Source: Nocardioides sp. zg-1308 (lineage in GTDB: Bacteria > Actinomycetota > Actinomycetes > Propionibacteriales > Nocardioidaceae). Taken from it: a stretch of 64,000 nt of DNA. Numbering within the stretch: the first letter of the stretch is position 1; the number at the start of each line of letters is the position of its first letter. The position numbers were made by a program, and so were the translations under genes. Positions 1-9,780 of the stretch are shown here, one piece after another. The stretch lies in the NCBI RefSeq assembly GCF_013155375.1, contig NZ_JABJQY010000005.1, positions 372,001-436,000 on the forward strand. Direction: 5' to 3'. The notes beneath the pieces are model-generated. The model searched no databases and was not told where the DNA came from. It was given only the letters and a program-made list of their open reading frames with translations.

Positions 1-1
1 C

Positions 2-694
2 TGGCGGGCCCGCACCGGCGTGGTCCTGCAGTCGTGGCGCGACCACGCGCGGTGGACGCCGCGGACGCTCCTCGACCAGGTGGGGGGCTACTACACCGCC
101 TACTCCACGCCCGACCGGCCGCGGCCGGTGCCCACCGACGAGCTGATCGAGGTGGTCGGCCTCGACGACCTCGCGGACCAGAAGATCGCGACCTTCTCGG
201 GCGGGCAGCGACGCCGCCTCGACGTGGCGATGGGCATCATCGGCCGGCCCGAGCTGCTCTTCCTCGACGAGCCCACCGCCGGCTTCGACCCGCAGGCGCG
301 CCGCGAGTTCCACCACGTCGTGCACCGGCTCGCGGACCTCGAGCACACCACGATCCTGCTGACCACGCACGACCTGGACGAGGCCGAGAAGCTCGCCGAC
401 CGCGTGCTGATCCTGGCGGGCGGGCGGATCGTCGCCGACGACACCGCCGAGCAGCTCGCCCTGCGGGCCGCGCTCGAGGTCGAGGTGAAGTGGTCGCGCG
501 GGGGCGAGCGCTTCGTGCACTCGACCGCCGACGCCACGGACTTCGTACGCCGCCTCCTCGACGAGCCAGGTGACCCGGTGGTCGACCTCGAGGTCCGGCG
601 GGCGAGCCTCGAGGACGCCTACCTCGACCTCGTGCAGCGGCACGAGTCCGGGCAGGCCGACGCCGCCGCCCGCGCCTTCACGGAGGTGGTGTGA
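2..694 (+). CDS. ABC transporter ATP-binding protein (5' end outside window)
   Basis: Nucleotide-binding subunit of an ABC-2 type exporter. The frame is already open at the window edge and begins in the Q-loop region (GVVLQSW), so Walker A lies upstream. Visible are the signature FSGGQRRRLD, Walker B LLFLDEPTAGFDP and the H-switch LTTHD. A C-terminal extension of roughly 90 residues follows, as in DrrA-type ATPases. The TGA stop shares one base with the ATG of the permease gene, so the two are translationally coupled. The substrate cannot be read from sequence. Confidence 0.93.
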   Translation, partial: WRARTGVVLQSWRDHARWTPRTLLDQVGGYYTAYSTPDRPRPVPTDELIEVVGLDDLADQKIATFSGGQRRRLDVAMGIIGRPELLFLDEPTAGFDPQARREFHHVVHRLADLEHTTILLTTHDLDEAEKLADRVLILAGGRIVADDTAEQLALRAALEVEVKWSRGGERFVHSTADATDFVRRLLDEPGDPVVDLEVRRASLEDAYLDLVQRHESGQADAAARAFTEVV

Positions 695-1563
695 TGAGCA
701 GCCCGACGCCGGCCGGCACCGTGCCCCACGCCGTACGCCTCGGAGTGCGACGCGGGTGGACCGAGTTCGTGCAGAGCCTGCGCAGCTCGCAGGACCAGTG
801 GTTCTACCTCTTCACCGCCTTCCTCGCCGTCGGCTACCTCTACCTGCGCCGCGACACCCCGGTCGACGACACCGGACTCCTGCTGCCGTCGGTCGCGCTG
901 CCGAGCATCCTGGGCGGCCTGGTCGCCTTCGGCCTCGTCATCGGGCCGGCCTACAGCCTGGCCATGGAGAAGGAGGACGGGACGCTGCTGCGGGCCAAGG
1001 CGGTGCCCCACGGCCTGGTCGGCTACTTCGCCGGGCAGCTCGTGCTGCACTCCGCCAGCATGGTGCCGCAGCTCGTCGCCGTGCTCGTCCCGAGCTTCCT
1101 GCTCTTCGACGACCTGATGGCCGACCCGAGCGGGTGGTTCACGATGGTGTGGGTGCTCGTCCTCGGGCTCCTCGCGACGCTGCCGATCGGGATGATGATC
1201 GGCGCACTCGTGCCCGGCGTCCAGAAGGTCGGGATGTGGGGGATGCTGCCGGTCATGGTGCTCGCCGGCATCTCCGGCATCTTCTACCCCGTGCAGGCGC
1301 TCTGGGGCTGGGTCCAGGTGGTCGCGCAGGTCTTCCCGATGTACTGGCTCGGCCTCGGGATGCGCTCGGCGTTCCTGCCCGACTCCTACGCCAGCGCGGA
1401 GATCGGCGACTCGTGGCGCACCTGGGAGACCGTCGCGGTGCTGGGCGCCTGGGCGGTGGTGGGTGCCCTCGTCGCGCCGGCGCTGCTGCGGCGGATGGCG
1501 CGCCGCCAGTCCGGCTCGCAGGTCGCCGCCGCCCGCGAGGCGGCGTCCCAGTGGGTCAAGTGA
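694..1563 (+). CDS. ABC-2 type transporter permease
   Basis: Membrane partner of the preceding ATPase, 289 residues with about six hydrophobic segments (for example near residues 30-50, 65-90, 120-155 and 165-185), as expected for ABC-2 permeases. ATG 694 is chosen because GGAGG at 682-686 stands 7 bases ahead; GTG 691 is the alternative. Its stop overlaps the next gene by four bases (GTGA), making a three-gene operon with the ATPase and a small DNA-binding protein. An export role is inferred from family; the cargo (drug, lipid or peptide) is unknown. Confidence 0.9.
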   Translation: MSSPTPAGTVPHAVRLGVRRGWTEFVQSLRSSQDQWFYLFTAFLAVGYLYLRRDTPVDDTGLLLPSVALPSILGGLVAFGLVIGPAYSLAMEKEDGTLLRAKAVPHGLVGYFAGQLVLHSASMVPQLVAVLVPSFLLFDDLMADPSGWFTMVWVLVLGLLATLPIGMMIGALVPGVQKVGMWGMLPVMVLAGISGIFYPVQALWGWVQVVAQVFPMYWLGLGMRSAFLPDSYASAEIGDSWRTWETVAVLGAWAVVGALVAPALLRRMARRQSGSQVAAAREAASQWVK

Positions 1564-1802
1564 GCGACGTGGTCCACAACCGCATCGCCCTCCTGCGCGC
1601 CGAGCAGGGCGTGACGCGCCGCGACCTCGCCATGGCGCTCGGGGTGCACTACCAGACGGTGGGCTACCTCGAGCGCGGCGAGAACAGCCCCAGCCTCGAC
1701 CTCGCGCTGCGCATCGCCGCGTTCTTCGACGTGCCCGTGGAGGCCGTGTTCTCGCTGAGCCCCTTCCCGCGCGTGAGCGACGGGACCGGCCGCAGCGCCT
1801 GA
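1560..1802 (+). CDS. Small XRE-family helix-turn-helix regulator
   Basis: An 80-residue protein that is almost entirely one Cro/C1-type HTH domain (LRAEQGVTRRDLAMALGV, then YQTVGYLERGENSPSLDLAL), ending in the YozG/YgzD-like pattern FFDVPVEAVFSL. The GTG start overlaps the permease stop in GTGA, so it is co-translated with the exporter. Family members of this size usually control the adjacent transporter operon. No effector domain is present, so any signal sensing would have to occur by DNA competition or a partner. Confidence 0.88.
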   Translation: MSDVVHNRIALLRAEQGVTRRDLAMALGVHYQTVGYLERGENSPSLDLALRIAAFFDVPVEAVFSLSPFPRVSDGTGRSA

Positions 1803-1818
1803 CCGGTCGAGCGCCCGG

Positions 1819-1824
1819 TAGCGT
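1819..1824 (+). promoter_or_regulatory. -10 hexamer TAGCGT, leaderless acVLRF1 mRNA
   Basis: TAGCGT ends 7 bases before the GTG at 1832, placing the transcription start at or next to the start codon. Confidence 0.5.
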
Positions 1825-1831
1825 CCCTGCC

Positions 1832-2437
1832 GTGCCCCACGTCCTGGTCCCCACCGCGCGGTGGGAGCGGTGGGTCGACAACTTCGTCGCCCGGCACGGC
1901 GAGGCCCGGCTCGTGGTCGATGACGGCGGGCTGCGCGGCGAGGCCGAGGACGGCTCGCACTTCTCGGCCCGGCTTCCGTTCGCGACGACGTACGACGGTC
2001 CGGCCGAGGCCGCTGCCTTCGCGTCCGCGGCCGTGGCGCCGGGGGAGTGGGGGGTGCTGCTCGTGCGCAAGGGCGGCTTCGCCGTCGCCCGGCTGCGCGG
2101 CACCGAGATGGCGGAGCACAAGATCGGCCAGCGCCACGTGCAGGGGCGCACCAAGGCGGGCGGGCAGAGCCAGCAGCGGTTCGCCCGGCGGCGGGACAAC
2201 CAGGCGCGCCAGGCCTACGACGCCGCCGCCGACCACGCCGCCCGGATCCTGCCGTCCTCCGGACCGCTGGTGACCGGCGGCGACCACCCGGCGGTCGAGG
2301 CGGTGCTGACCGACCCGCGGCTGTCCGGGCTCACCGTCGTCGGTCCGTGGCACGCCGTCCCGGACCCGCGGCGGGCCGTCCTGGACGCGGTCGTCGGGGA
2401 CGCGCAGGCCCTCGTCGTCGAGGTCATCAACGCCTGA
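1832..2437 (+). CDS. acVLRF1 family peptidyl-tRNA hydrolase
   Basis: A 201-residue actinobacterial Vms1-like release factor 1. VLRF1-fold proteins cleave peptidyl-tRNA, and the eukaryotic Vms1/ANKZF1 releases nascent chains from stalled 60S ribosomes. The diagnostic stretch is GGQSQQRFARRRDNQ near residue 110, preceded by HVQGRTKA, a GGQ-like loop carrying the catalytic glutamine. The protein is the domain alone, without the zinc finger or ankyrin parts of eukaryotic relatives. GTG 1832 has no Shine-Dalgarno but a TAGCGT -10 seven bases upstream, fitting a leaderless message. A role in ribosome rescue is inferred from family. Confidence 0.85.
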   Translation: MPHVLVPTARWERWVDNFVARHGEARLVVDDGGLRGEAEDGSHFSARLPFATTYDGPAEAAAFASAAVAPGEWGVLLVRKGGFAVARLRGTEMAEHKIGQRHVQGRTKAGGQSQQRFARRRDNQARQAYDAAADHAARILPSSGPLVTGGDHPAVEAVLTDPRLSGLTVVGPWHAVPDPRRAVLDAVVGDAQALVVEVINA

Positions 2438-2477
2438 CGGCCGGCGCGCGTCGGGCCTCCGGAGCTGTTGGATCGGC

Positions 2478-2483
2478 TAGCGT
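2478..2483 (+). promoter_or_regulatory. -10 hexamer TAGCGT, leaderless phosphotransferase mRNA
   Basis: Same hexamer and same 7-base distance to the start (ATG 2491) as in front of the preceding gene. Confidence 0.5.
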
Positions 2484-2490
2484 CCTGCAC

Positions 2491-3393
2491 ATGTGGCAGC
2501 CCGAGCCGGGATGGCAGCGACTGCCGGGCGCCGGCCCGGCCACGGTCGGGGTCTGGTCGGCCACGCACCGCGGCCGTGACGTGGTCGTGAAGCGGTTGCG
2601 CACCCCCGAGCCGCACGACCCCTCGGGGACCCTCGTCCCGCACGACGTGAACTACTGGCGGCGGGCGGCGGACGTGGCCCTCAGCGGCGTCGTCGCCGGC
2701 ACCCCCGGGCTGCGCGAGGCGCCGGTGGTCCGGGTCGAGGAGGACGCGGAGGGCATCACGCTGGTCCACGAGCGCGTCGAGCACCACGACGTGCCGGGGC
2801 TGTGGCTGGCCGCGTCGCTGGGCCGCTTCGCCGCCGCCGAGCTCGGCGCGCACGCCTGGCTGGCCCGCGACCAGCTGCGTAGCCGGCTCGCGCTGGTCGA
2901 TCGCCGCGGCGGCTGGCGCACGCTGGCGCGGACGCCGATGGCCGACATCGCCGACCACCTGTGGTCGCACCGCACCGTGTGGCTCGACCGCTGCGACGCC
3001 CTGCCCCGGGTGGCCCAGCACGGCGACCCCTCGGTGGCCAACATCCCCGGACGCGCGGACGGGGACGCCGTGGCGATCGACTGGGCCCACCTGGGTCGCG
3101 GACCCGTCGGCGCCGACCTCGGCTACCTCTCCCTGGCCACCCGCGAGGACGTCGAGCCCCTCGTGGAGGCGTACGTCGCCGCCCTCCCGCCCGGCCTGGC
3201 CACCGCCGAGCAGGTGCTGACCGGCGCCCGGGTGATGGCCGTCTACACCGCGCTCACACGGCTGGACTGGGCGCTGGCGCGGGTCGCCGACGGTGACGGC
3301 GCACTGGCAGGCAAGTTCCGCCACCCGAGCGTGGCGCCCTACATCCGCGCGATGCAGCGCCAGGTCGGTCAGATCGAGGCGCTGCTCGGCTGA
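2491..3393 (+). CDS. Aminoglycoside-phosphotransferase-like kinase family protein
   Basis: A 300-residue protein with the small-molecule kinase (APH/choline kinase) fold. VVVKRL near residue 35 supplies the ATP-binding lysine. The catalytic loop reads AQHGDPSVANI (Brenner-type HGD...N), and AIDWAHLGRGPVGADLGYL carries the metal-binding aspartate. The lobes are in the usual order and the length is normal. The phosphorylated substrate cannot be deduced, and resistance should not be assumed because most actinobacterial members have metabolic roles. Convergent with the metallopeptidase gene, 22 bases apart. Confidence 0.75.
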   Translation: MWQPEPGWQRLPGAGPATVGVWSATHRGRDVVVKRLRTPEPHDPSGTLVPHDVNYWRRAADVALSGVVAGTPGLREAPVVRVEEDAEGITLVHERVEHHDVPGLWLAASLGRFAAAELGAHAWLARDQLRSRLALVDRRGGWRTLARTPMADIADHLWSHRTVWLDRCDALPRVAQHGDPSVANIPGRADGDAVAIDWAHLGRGPVGADLGYLSLATREDVEPLVEAYVAALPPGLATAEQVLTGARVMAVYTALTRLDWALARVADGDGALAGKFRHPSVAPYIRAMQRQVGQIEALLG

Positions 3394-3415
3394 CCCGGGC
3401 GGCCGGCCCGGTGGC

Positions 3416-4360
3416 TCAGAGCTGGCTGGCGGAGAAGGTGTCGCACGCCTCGAGCGTGCCCTGCTCGTAGCCGGTCATGAACCAGCGCATCCGCTGCTCC
3501 GACGAGCCGTGCGTCCAGCCCTCCGGGTCGACGCGGCCGCCCGACTTCTGCTGGATGCGGTCGTCGCCGACGGTCTTGGCCGAGTCGACAGCCTCGGCGA
3601 TGTCGCCCTCGTCGAGCTCGGCGAGGATGCCGTCGCCGTCGCTGGCGTCGCGGGTCCACATGCCGGCGTAGCAGTCGGCCTGCAGCTCGAGGCGTACGGC
3701 GTCGGAGTCGGGGCCCTGCTGGGTGCGGACCTGACCCATGGTGCCGAGCAGGTTCTGGATGTGGTGGCCGTACTCGTGGCCGAGGACGTAGGGCTCGACG
3801 AAGTCGCCGCCCTGGCCGCCGAGCTGGCCCTGGAGGACGTCCTCGAAGAACGTGGTGTCGAGGTAGATCTGCTGGTCGGGCGGGCAGTAGAACGGACCCA
3901 CCTGCGAGGAGGCCTGGCCGCACCCGGTCGACACGGCGCCGGCGAAGGTGTTGATCTGGGCGGGGTCGAACTGGGTGCCGGACTGCTGGGGCAGCGCCTG
4001 CGCCCAGTACTGCTCGAGCGACACCGCGACGGCCACCCGGGCGCAGTCGGGGTCCTCGTTGGCGTCCTGCCCGGTCTGGCAGTTGGCGTAGCGCTCGTCG
4101 TTCTCGTTGATGCCCTGCGCCTGGCCGAGGGAGCCGCCGGTGCTGCCGCCCGGCAGCGCGCCGCCGCCACCCTCACCGCCGCCCATGCACTGGGTGAGCA
4201 CGAGGAAGAGGATGACGATGAGGACGCCGCCGATGCCACCGCCCGCGCGGGTGCCGCCCGGCAGGGGCATCCGCATCCCGCCGCCGCCCATGCCGCCACG
4301 GCCGCCGCCCGCGTCGCGGACGCGGCCTCGGCTGATGTCGGCCTTGGGGTTGAAGCGCAT
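3416..4360 (-). CDS. Neutral zinc metallopeptidase, membrane-anchored
   Basis: A 314-residue protein of the KPN_02809/YpfJ type (putative neutral zinc metallopeptidase). It has a Gly/Arg-rich cytosolic N-terminus, one membrane segment at about residues 43-58 (GVLIVILFLVL), then an external domain with zinc motif HEYGHH at 195-200 and a further QADCYAG segment likely supplying the third ligand. Four or more cysteines in the external part suggest disulfides. Start ATG is at 4358-4360 with GGAAAGG upstream; an earlier in-frame start is less likely. The substrate is unknown. The 121-base gap to the ABC-F gene holds divergent promoters. Confidence 0.85.
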   Translation of the reverse strand: MRFNPKADISRGRVRDAGGGRGGMGGGGMRMPLPGGTRAGGGIGGVLIVILFLVLTQCMGGGEGGGGALPGGSTGGSLGQAQGINENDERYANCQTGQDANEDPDCARVAVAVSLEQYWAQALPQQSGTQFDPAQINTFAGAVSTGCGQASSQVGPFYCPPDQQIYLDTTFFEDVLQGQLGGQGGDFVEPYVLGHEYGHHIQNLLGTMGQVRTQQGPDSDAVRLELQADCYAGMWTRDASDGDGILAELDEGDIAEAVDSAKTVGDDRIQQKSGGRVDPEGWTHGSSEQRMRWFMTGYEQGTLEACDTFSASQL

Positions 4361-4481
4361 GGGTGCTGCCTTTCCGCACGTGGTGACGCCGTTCCGCCAC
4401 GGGATGTGACCTCTGCGCACAGTAGCCCCTGGGTCGCCGATGGGGCTCCGCGCTCCACCCCTTCGTAGGATGTGGCCCGAG

Positions 4482-6080
<1,599 letters not shown>

Positions 6081-6115
6081 GGCCGGGGCCGGACCGGTCA
6101 TCTACTCGCCGGTAG

Positions 6116-6121
6116 TAACGT
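6116..6121 (+). promoter_or_regulatory. -10 hexamer TAACGT, leaderless enoyl-CoA hydratase mRNA
   Basis: TAACGT lies 7 bases before ATG 6129, inside the 48-base gap after the ABC-F gene, so this gene has its own promoter. Confidence 0.45.
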
Positions 6122-6128
6122 GCGGGGC

Positions 6129-6920
6129 ATGACTCCCGAGCAGCTCGCGACCGTCGGACTCCGCCTGCACGTCGAGGGGCCCGTCGCCACCGTGACGCTC
6201 GACCGGCCCGAGGTGCGCAACGCGCAGACGCCCGCAATGTGGCTGGCGCTCGGTGAGATCGGACGGACCCTGCCCGACGAGGTGCGGGTCGTCGTGGTGG
6301 CGGGGGAGGGCGCCAGCTTCTCGGCCGGCCTCGACCGGGCCATGCTCGACCCGACGACGTCCCTCGAGGACGGCCACGAGAGCGTCGTGGGCCTGCTGGC
6401 CCTGAGCGACGAGGAGGCCTCGGCCCGCATCGAGGAGTTCCAGCGCGGGTTCACCTGGCTGCGTGACCCGCGGTTCGTCTCGATCGCCAAGGTGCGCGGC
6501 CACGCCATCGGCGCCGGCTTCCAGCTCGCACTGTCCTGCGACCTGCGGGTCGTGGCCGAGGACGCGATGTTCTCGATGAAGGAGTCCGCGCTCGGCCTCG
6601 TCCCCGACCTGACCGGCACCCAGCCGCTGGTCGAGCACGTCGGTTACGCCCGGGCGCTGGAGATCTGCGCGACCGCACGCGTGGTCACCTCCGAGGAGGC
6701 CGTCCGCATCGGGCTGGCCACGGCCGCGGTCCCGGCCGCGGAGCTCGACGACGCGGTCGCCGGGCTCGCGGCCTCCCTCGTCGCGCCGATGCCGGGGGTC
6801 GTCGCCGAGACCAAGGCCCTGCTGCAGGGCGCGGGCGACCGCGACCTCGACGAGCAGCGCCGCCTCGAGCGCGAGGCGCAGGTACGCCGGTTCCGCGCCG
6901 TCGCGGCCGCGCTCGCCTGA
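6129..6920 (+). CDS. Enoyl-CoA hydratase/isomerase family protein
   Basis: A 263-residue crotonase-fold enzyme. The oxyanion-hole motifs are present as GEGASFSAGLD (residues about 58-68) and RGHAIGAGFQLALSCDLR (about 120-137). The residue corresponding to the second catalytic glutamate falls in SALGLVPDLTGT, where aspartate replaces the usual glutamate, so the exact reaction (hydration, isomerisation, other) is open. It matches the EchA12 position next to the ABC-F gene in mycobacteria. Beta-oxidation is the default assignment. Confidence 0.85.
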   Translation: MTPEQLATVGLRLHVEGPVATVTLDRPEVRNAQTPAMWLALGEIGRTLPDEVRVVVVAGEGASFSAGLDRAMLDPTTSLEDGHESVVGLLALSDEEASARIEEFQRGFTWLRDPRFVSIAKVRGHAIGAGFQLALSCDLRVVAEDAMFSMKESALGLVPDLTGTQPLVEHVGYARALEICATARVVTSEEAVRIGLATAAVPAAELDDAVAGLAASLVAPMPGVVAETKALLQGAGDRDLDEQRRLEREAQVRRFRAVAAALA

Positions 6921-7012
6921 GCCGGGGGGCGTCCGCGCCTCGTTGTCGGTGGCCCGAGGAACAATGATCGTGCGCCGCGGGTTCAGGTGGTGACCGGGAC
7001 GAAGGAGCACGC

Positions 7013-8911
7013 ATGACGATGGGGCCAGGGGCGGGTGGCCCGCCGTGGCGGTTCCTGCGCAGCGACCGGAGCGTCGTCGACAACAAGATCGAGCGCCGGA
7101 CCGTGCGCCGGGTCCTAGGGTTCGCCGGCCCGCACCGGCGGCTGATCGCGGCGTTCCTCGGAGTGACGGTCGTCGACGCCGCGCTGGTGGTCGTGCCCCC
7201 GCTGCTGCTGAAGGCGATCATCGACGACGGCGTCCGCACCGGCGACACAACCCTCGTCGTTTGGCTCGCGGCCCTCGTCGCGCTCGTGGCCGTGGTCGAC
7301 GCGGCGTTCGGGCTGGTCACCGGCTGGCTGTCCAGCCGCATCGGCGAGGGGCTGATCTACGACCTCCGCACCCAGGTCTTCGCCCACGTCCAGCGCCAGT
7401 CGCTCGCCTTCTTCACACGCACCCAGACCGGTGCGCTCGTCAGCCGGCTCAACAACGACGTGATCGGCGCCCAGCGGGCCTTCACCTCCACGCTCCAGGG
7501 CACCGTCTCCAACATCATCGCCGCGGTCGTCGTCGGGGTGACGATGCTCTTCCTCAGCTGGCCGGTGACCGTGCTGTGCCTGGCGCTGTTCCCGATCCTG
7601 CTGCTCGCGTCGCGCCTGGTGGGCGCTCGGCTGGCCGACCTGTCGCGACAGCAGATGGACGGCAACGCCGACCTCGGCAACGCGATGACGGAGCGGTTCA
7701 ACGTCGGTGGCGCCATGCTCCTCAAGCTCTTCGGCCGCCGCGAGGTCGAGGACGTCGCCTACGCCCGCAAGGCCGCGGTCGTGCGCGACCTGGGGATCCG
7801 GATCTCGCTCCTCACCCGGATCTTCTTCGCGGCCATGACGCTCGTGCCGTCGCTGGCCCTGGCGCTCGTCTACGGCATCGGCGGCTGGCTGGCCATCCGC
7901 GGCGACCTGTCGGTGGGCACGATCGTCGCGCTCGGCGTCCTGCTCACCCGCCTCCTCGGTCCGCTGCAGGGCCTGTCCAACGTGCGGATCGACGTGATGA
8001 CCGCGCTCGTCAGCTTCGACCGCGTCTTCGAGGTGCTCGACCTGCCGTCGCTCATCCGGGAGAAGCCCGACGCCGTCGCGCTGCCGCCCACCGCCTCCCG
8101 GCTCGAGTTCGACCACGTCGCCTTCACCTACCCCCGGGCCGACGAGATCTCCCTCGCCTCCCTCGAGACGGTCGCCCGCACCGAGTCGCGCGACAGCGGC
8201 CAGGTGCTCCACGACGTCACGTTCACCGCCCGGCCGGGCCAGATGGTCGCCCTCGTGGGCCCGTCCGGCGCAGGCAAGACGACGGTCACCCACCTCGTCG
8301 CCCGGCTCTACGACGTCGAGTCCGGGGCCGTCCGGGTCGGCGGGCACGACGTGCGCGACGTGACCCTGCAGTCGCTGGAGGACGTCGTCGGCTACGTCAC
8401 CCAGGACGCCCACATGTTCCACGACACCATCCGGGCCAACCTGCTCTACGCCCGGCCGGACGCCGACGACCGCGGCATCTGGGCCGCGCTCGAGGCCGCG
8501 CAGATCGCCGACCTCGTTCGAGCGCTGCCCGACGGCCTCGACACGGTCGTGGGCGACCGGGGCTACCGGCTCAGCGGCGGTGAGCGCCAGCGCCTCGCCA
8601 TCGCGCGCCTGCTCCTCAAGGCGCCCTCGATCGTCGTCCTCGACGAGGCGACGGCCCACCTCGACAGCGAGTCCGAGGCGGCGGTCCAGCAGGCCCTCGA
8701 CGCGGCGCTCGAGGGACGCACCTCCCTCGTGATCGCGCACCGCCTGTCCACCGTCCGCAACGCCGACCTCATCCTCGTGCTCGACGACGGGCGGGTCGTC
8801 CAGCAGGGCACCCACGCCGAGCTGCTCGCCGCCGGTGGCCTCTACTCCACCCTGCACGCGACGCAGTTCCGCGACAGCGCCCCCCAGCCGGCGACCCCCG
8901 CCGCCAGCTGA
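7013..8911 (+). CDS. ABC transporter, fused permease and ATPase (ABCB/MsbA type)
   Basis: A 632-residue half-transporter that would homodimerise. The N-terminal membrane domain has six segments over residues about 40-330, with the coupling-helix sequence FFTRTQTGALVSRLNND. The ATPase domain begins near residue 365, with Walker A GPSGAGKTT, signature LSGGERQRLAIARLL and Walker B IVVLDEATAHLD. A GAAGGAG Shine-Dalgarno precedes ATG 7013. Drug, lipid or peptide export is possible. It stands alone, with no partner gene. Confidence 0.9.
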   Translation: MTMGPGAGGPPWRFLRSDRSVVDNKIERRTVRRVLGFAGPHRRLIAAFLGVTVVDAALVVVPPLLLKAIIDDGVRTGDTTLVVWLAALVALVAVVDAAFGLVTGWLSSRIGEGLIYDLRTQVFAHVQRQSLAFFTRTQTGALVSRLNNDVIGAQRAFTSTLQGTVSNIIAAVVVGVTMLFLSWPVTVLCLALFPILLLASRLVGARLADLSRQQMDGNADLGNAMTERFNVGGAMLLKLFGRREVEDVAYARKAAVVRDLGIRISLLTRIFFAAMTLVPSLALALVYGIGGWLAIRGDLSVGTIVALGVLLTRLLGPLQGLSNVRIDVMTALVSFDRVFEVLDLPSLIREKPDAVALPPTASRLEFDHVAFTYPRADEISLASLETVARTESRDSGQVLHDVTFTARPGQMVALVGPSGAGKTTVTHLVARLYDVESGAVRVGGHDVRDVTLQSLEDVVGYVTQDAHMFHDTIRANLLYARPDADDRGIWAALEAAQIADLVRALPDGLDTVVGDRGYRLSGGERQRLAIARLLLKAPSIVVLDEATAHLDSESEAAVQQALDAALEGRTSLVIAHRLSTVRNADLILVLDDGRVVQQGTHAELLAAGGLYSTLHATQFRDSAPQPATPAAS

Positions 8912-8997
8912 CGTCGACTGCGTCATACGGACCCGCTCCGATACGTACGCCCTCGGATGACGCTCGGGACAGCACGGGGCCCGACGCCCGCCCCCGC

Positions 8998-9003
8998 TAG
9001 GCT
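8998..9003 (+). promoter_or_regulatory. -10 hexamer TAGGCT, leaderless SDR mRNA
   Basis: TAGGCT ends 6 bases before ATG 9010. Confidence 0.45.
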
Positions 9004-9009
9004 CGCGCC

Positions 9010-9780
9010 ATGGACCTGCAGCTGACCGATCGGGTGTACGTCGTCACCGGGGGAGCGCGCGGGCTGGGCCGTGCGAGCGCCGACGCGCTGGTCGCGGAGG
9101 GGGCGCGCGTCGTGCTCTCCGGCCGCTCGCAGGAGTCCCTGGACGCCGCGGTCGCCGCGCTCGACGACACTGCCGGTCGCAAGGCCGCCGTCGCCGTGGT
9201 GGCCGACAACGCCGACCCGGGGACGCCCGCCCGGCTGCTCGCCGCCGCCGACGACGCCTGGGGCCGGCTCGACGGTGCGCTGATCAGCGTCGGGGGACCG
9301 CCGAAGGGGGCGGTCACCGCGATCACCGACGAGCAGTGGAGCACGGCCTTCGGGTCCGTGTTCCTCGGAGCCGTACGCCTCTCCCGCGAGATCGGTGCCG
9401 CGCTGCCTGCGGGCGGCTCGCTGGGCCTGGTGCTGTCCTCCAGCGTCCGGGCGCCGCTGCCCGAGATGGCGATCTCCAACGGCCTGCGACCCGGCCTGGC
9501 GATGGTCGCCAAGACCCTCGCCGACGAGCTCGGCCCGCGCGGCGTACGCGTCAACGGGCTGCTGCCGGGGCGCATCGCGACCGAGCGGGTCGCCGAGCTC
9601 GACGCCTCGACCGGCGACCCGGACGCGGCGCGGCGGGCGGCCGAGGCGAGCATCCCGCTGGGTCGCTACGGCGAGCCGGAGGAGTTCGGCGCCGTGGCCG
9701 CGTTCCTGCTCTCGCCGGCCGCGTCATTCCTGACGGGCGTGATGCTTCCCGTCGACGGCGGCCTGCTCCGCAGCCTCTGA
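9010..9780 (+). CDS. Short-chain dehydrogenase/reductase
   Basis: A 256-residue classical SDR: cofactor motif TGGARGLGRASAD at about 15-27, an ISVGG stretch replacing NAGG, and a C-terminal substrate/assembly end TGVMLPVDGGLLRSL typical of FabG-like enzymes. The catalytic segment is unusual: a serine lies in LVLSSSVRAP, but the expected Tyr-x3-Lys is not evident in the stretch MAISNGLRPGLAMVAKTLA, where only the lysine is clear. Catalysis may therefore be altered. Its 3' end overlaps the convergent SURF1 gene by 57 bases. Confidence 0.82.
   Translation: MDLQLTDRVYVVTGGARGLGRASADALVAEGARVVLSGRSQESLDAAVAALDDTAGRKAAVAVVADNADPGTPARLLAAADDAWGRLDGALISVGGPPKGAVTAITDEQWSTAFGSVFLGAVRLSREIGAALPAGGSLGLVLSSSVRAPLPEMAISNGLRPGLAMVAKTLADELGPRGVRVNGLLPGRIATERVAELDASTGDPDAARRAAEASIPLGRYGEPEEFGAVAAFLLSPAASFLTGVMLPVDGGLLRSL

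Noticed and set aside
619..2199. Long open frames on the strand opposite clear genes (here and throughout)
   Set aside because: At this GC content antisense frames stay open by chance. Their translations are Arg/Ala/Pro/Gly-rich without motifs, and each lies over a gene with clear domains.
2491..3393. Aminoglycoside resistance gene
   Set aside because: Only the general kinase fold motifs are visible; nothing identifies an aminoglycoside as substrate.
3395..3411. GC hairpin CCGGGC/GCCCGG between convergent genes as a terminator
   Set aside because: Only six pairs, no T-tract on either strand, and such sequences are common at this GC content.
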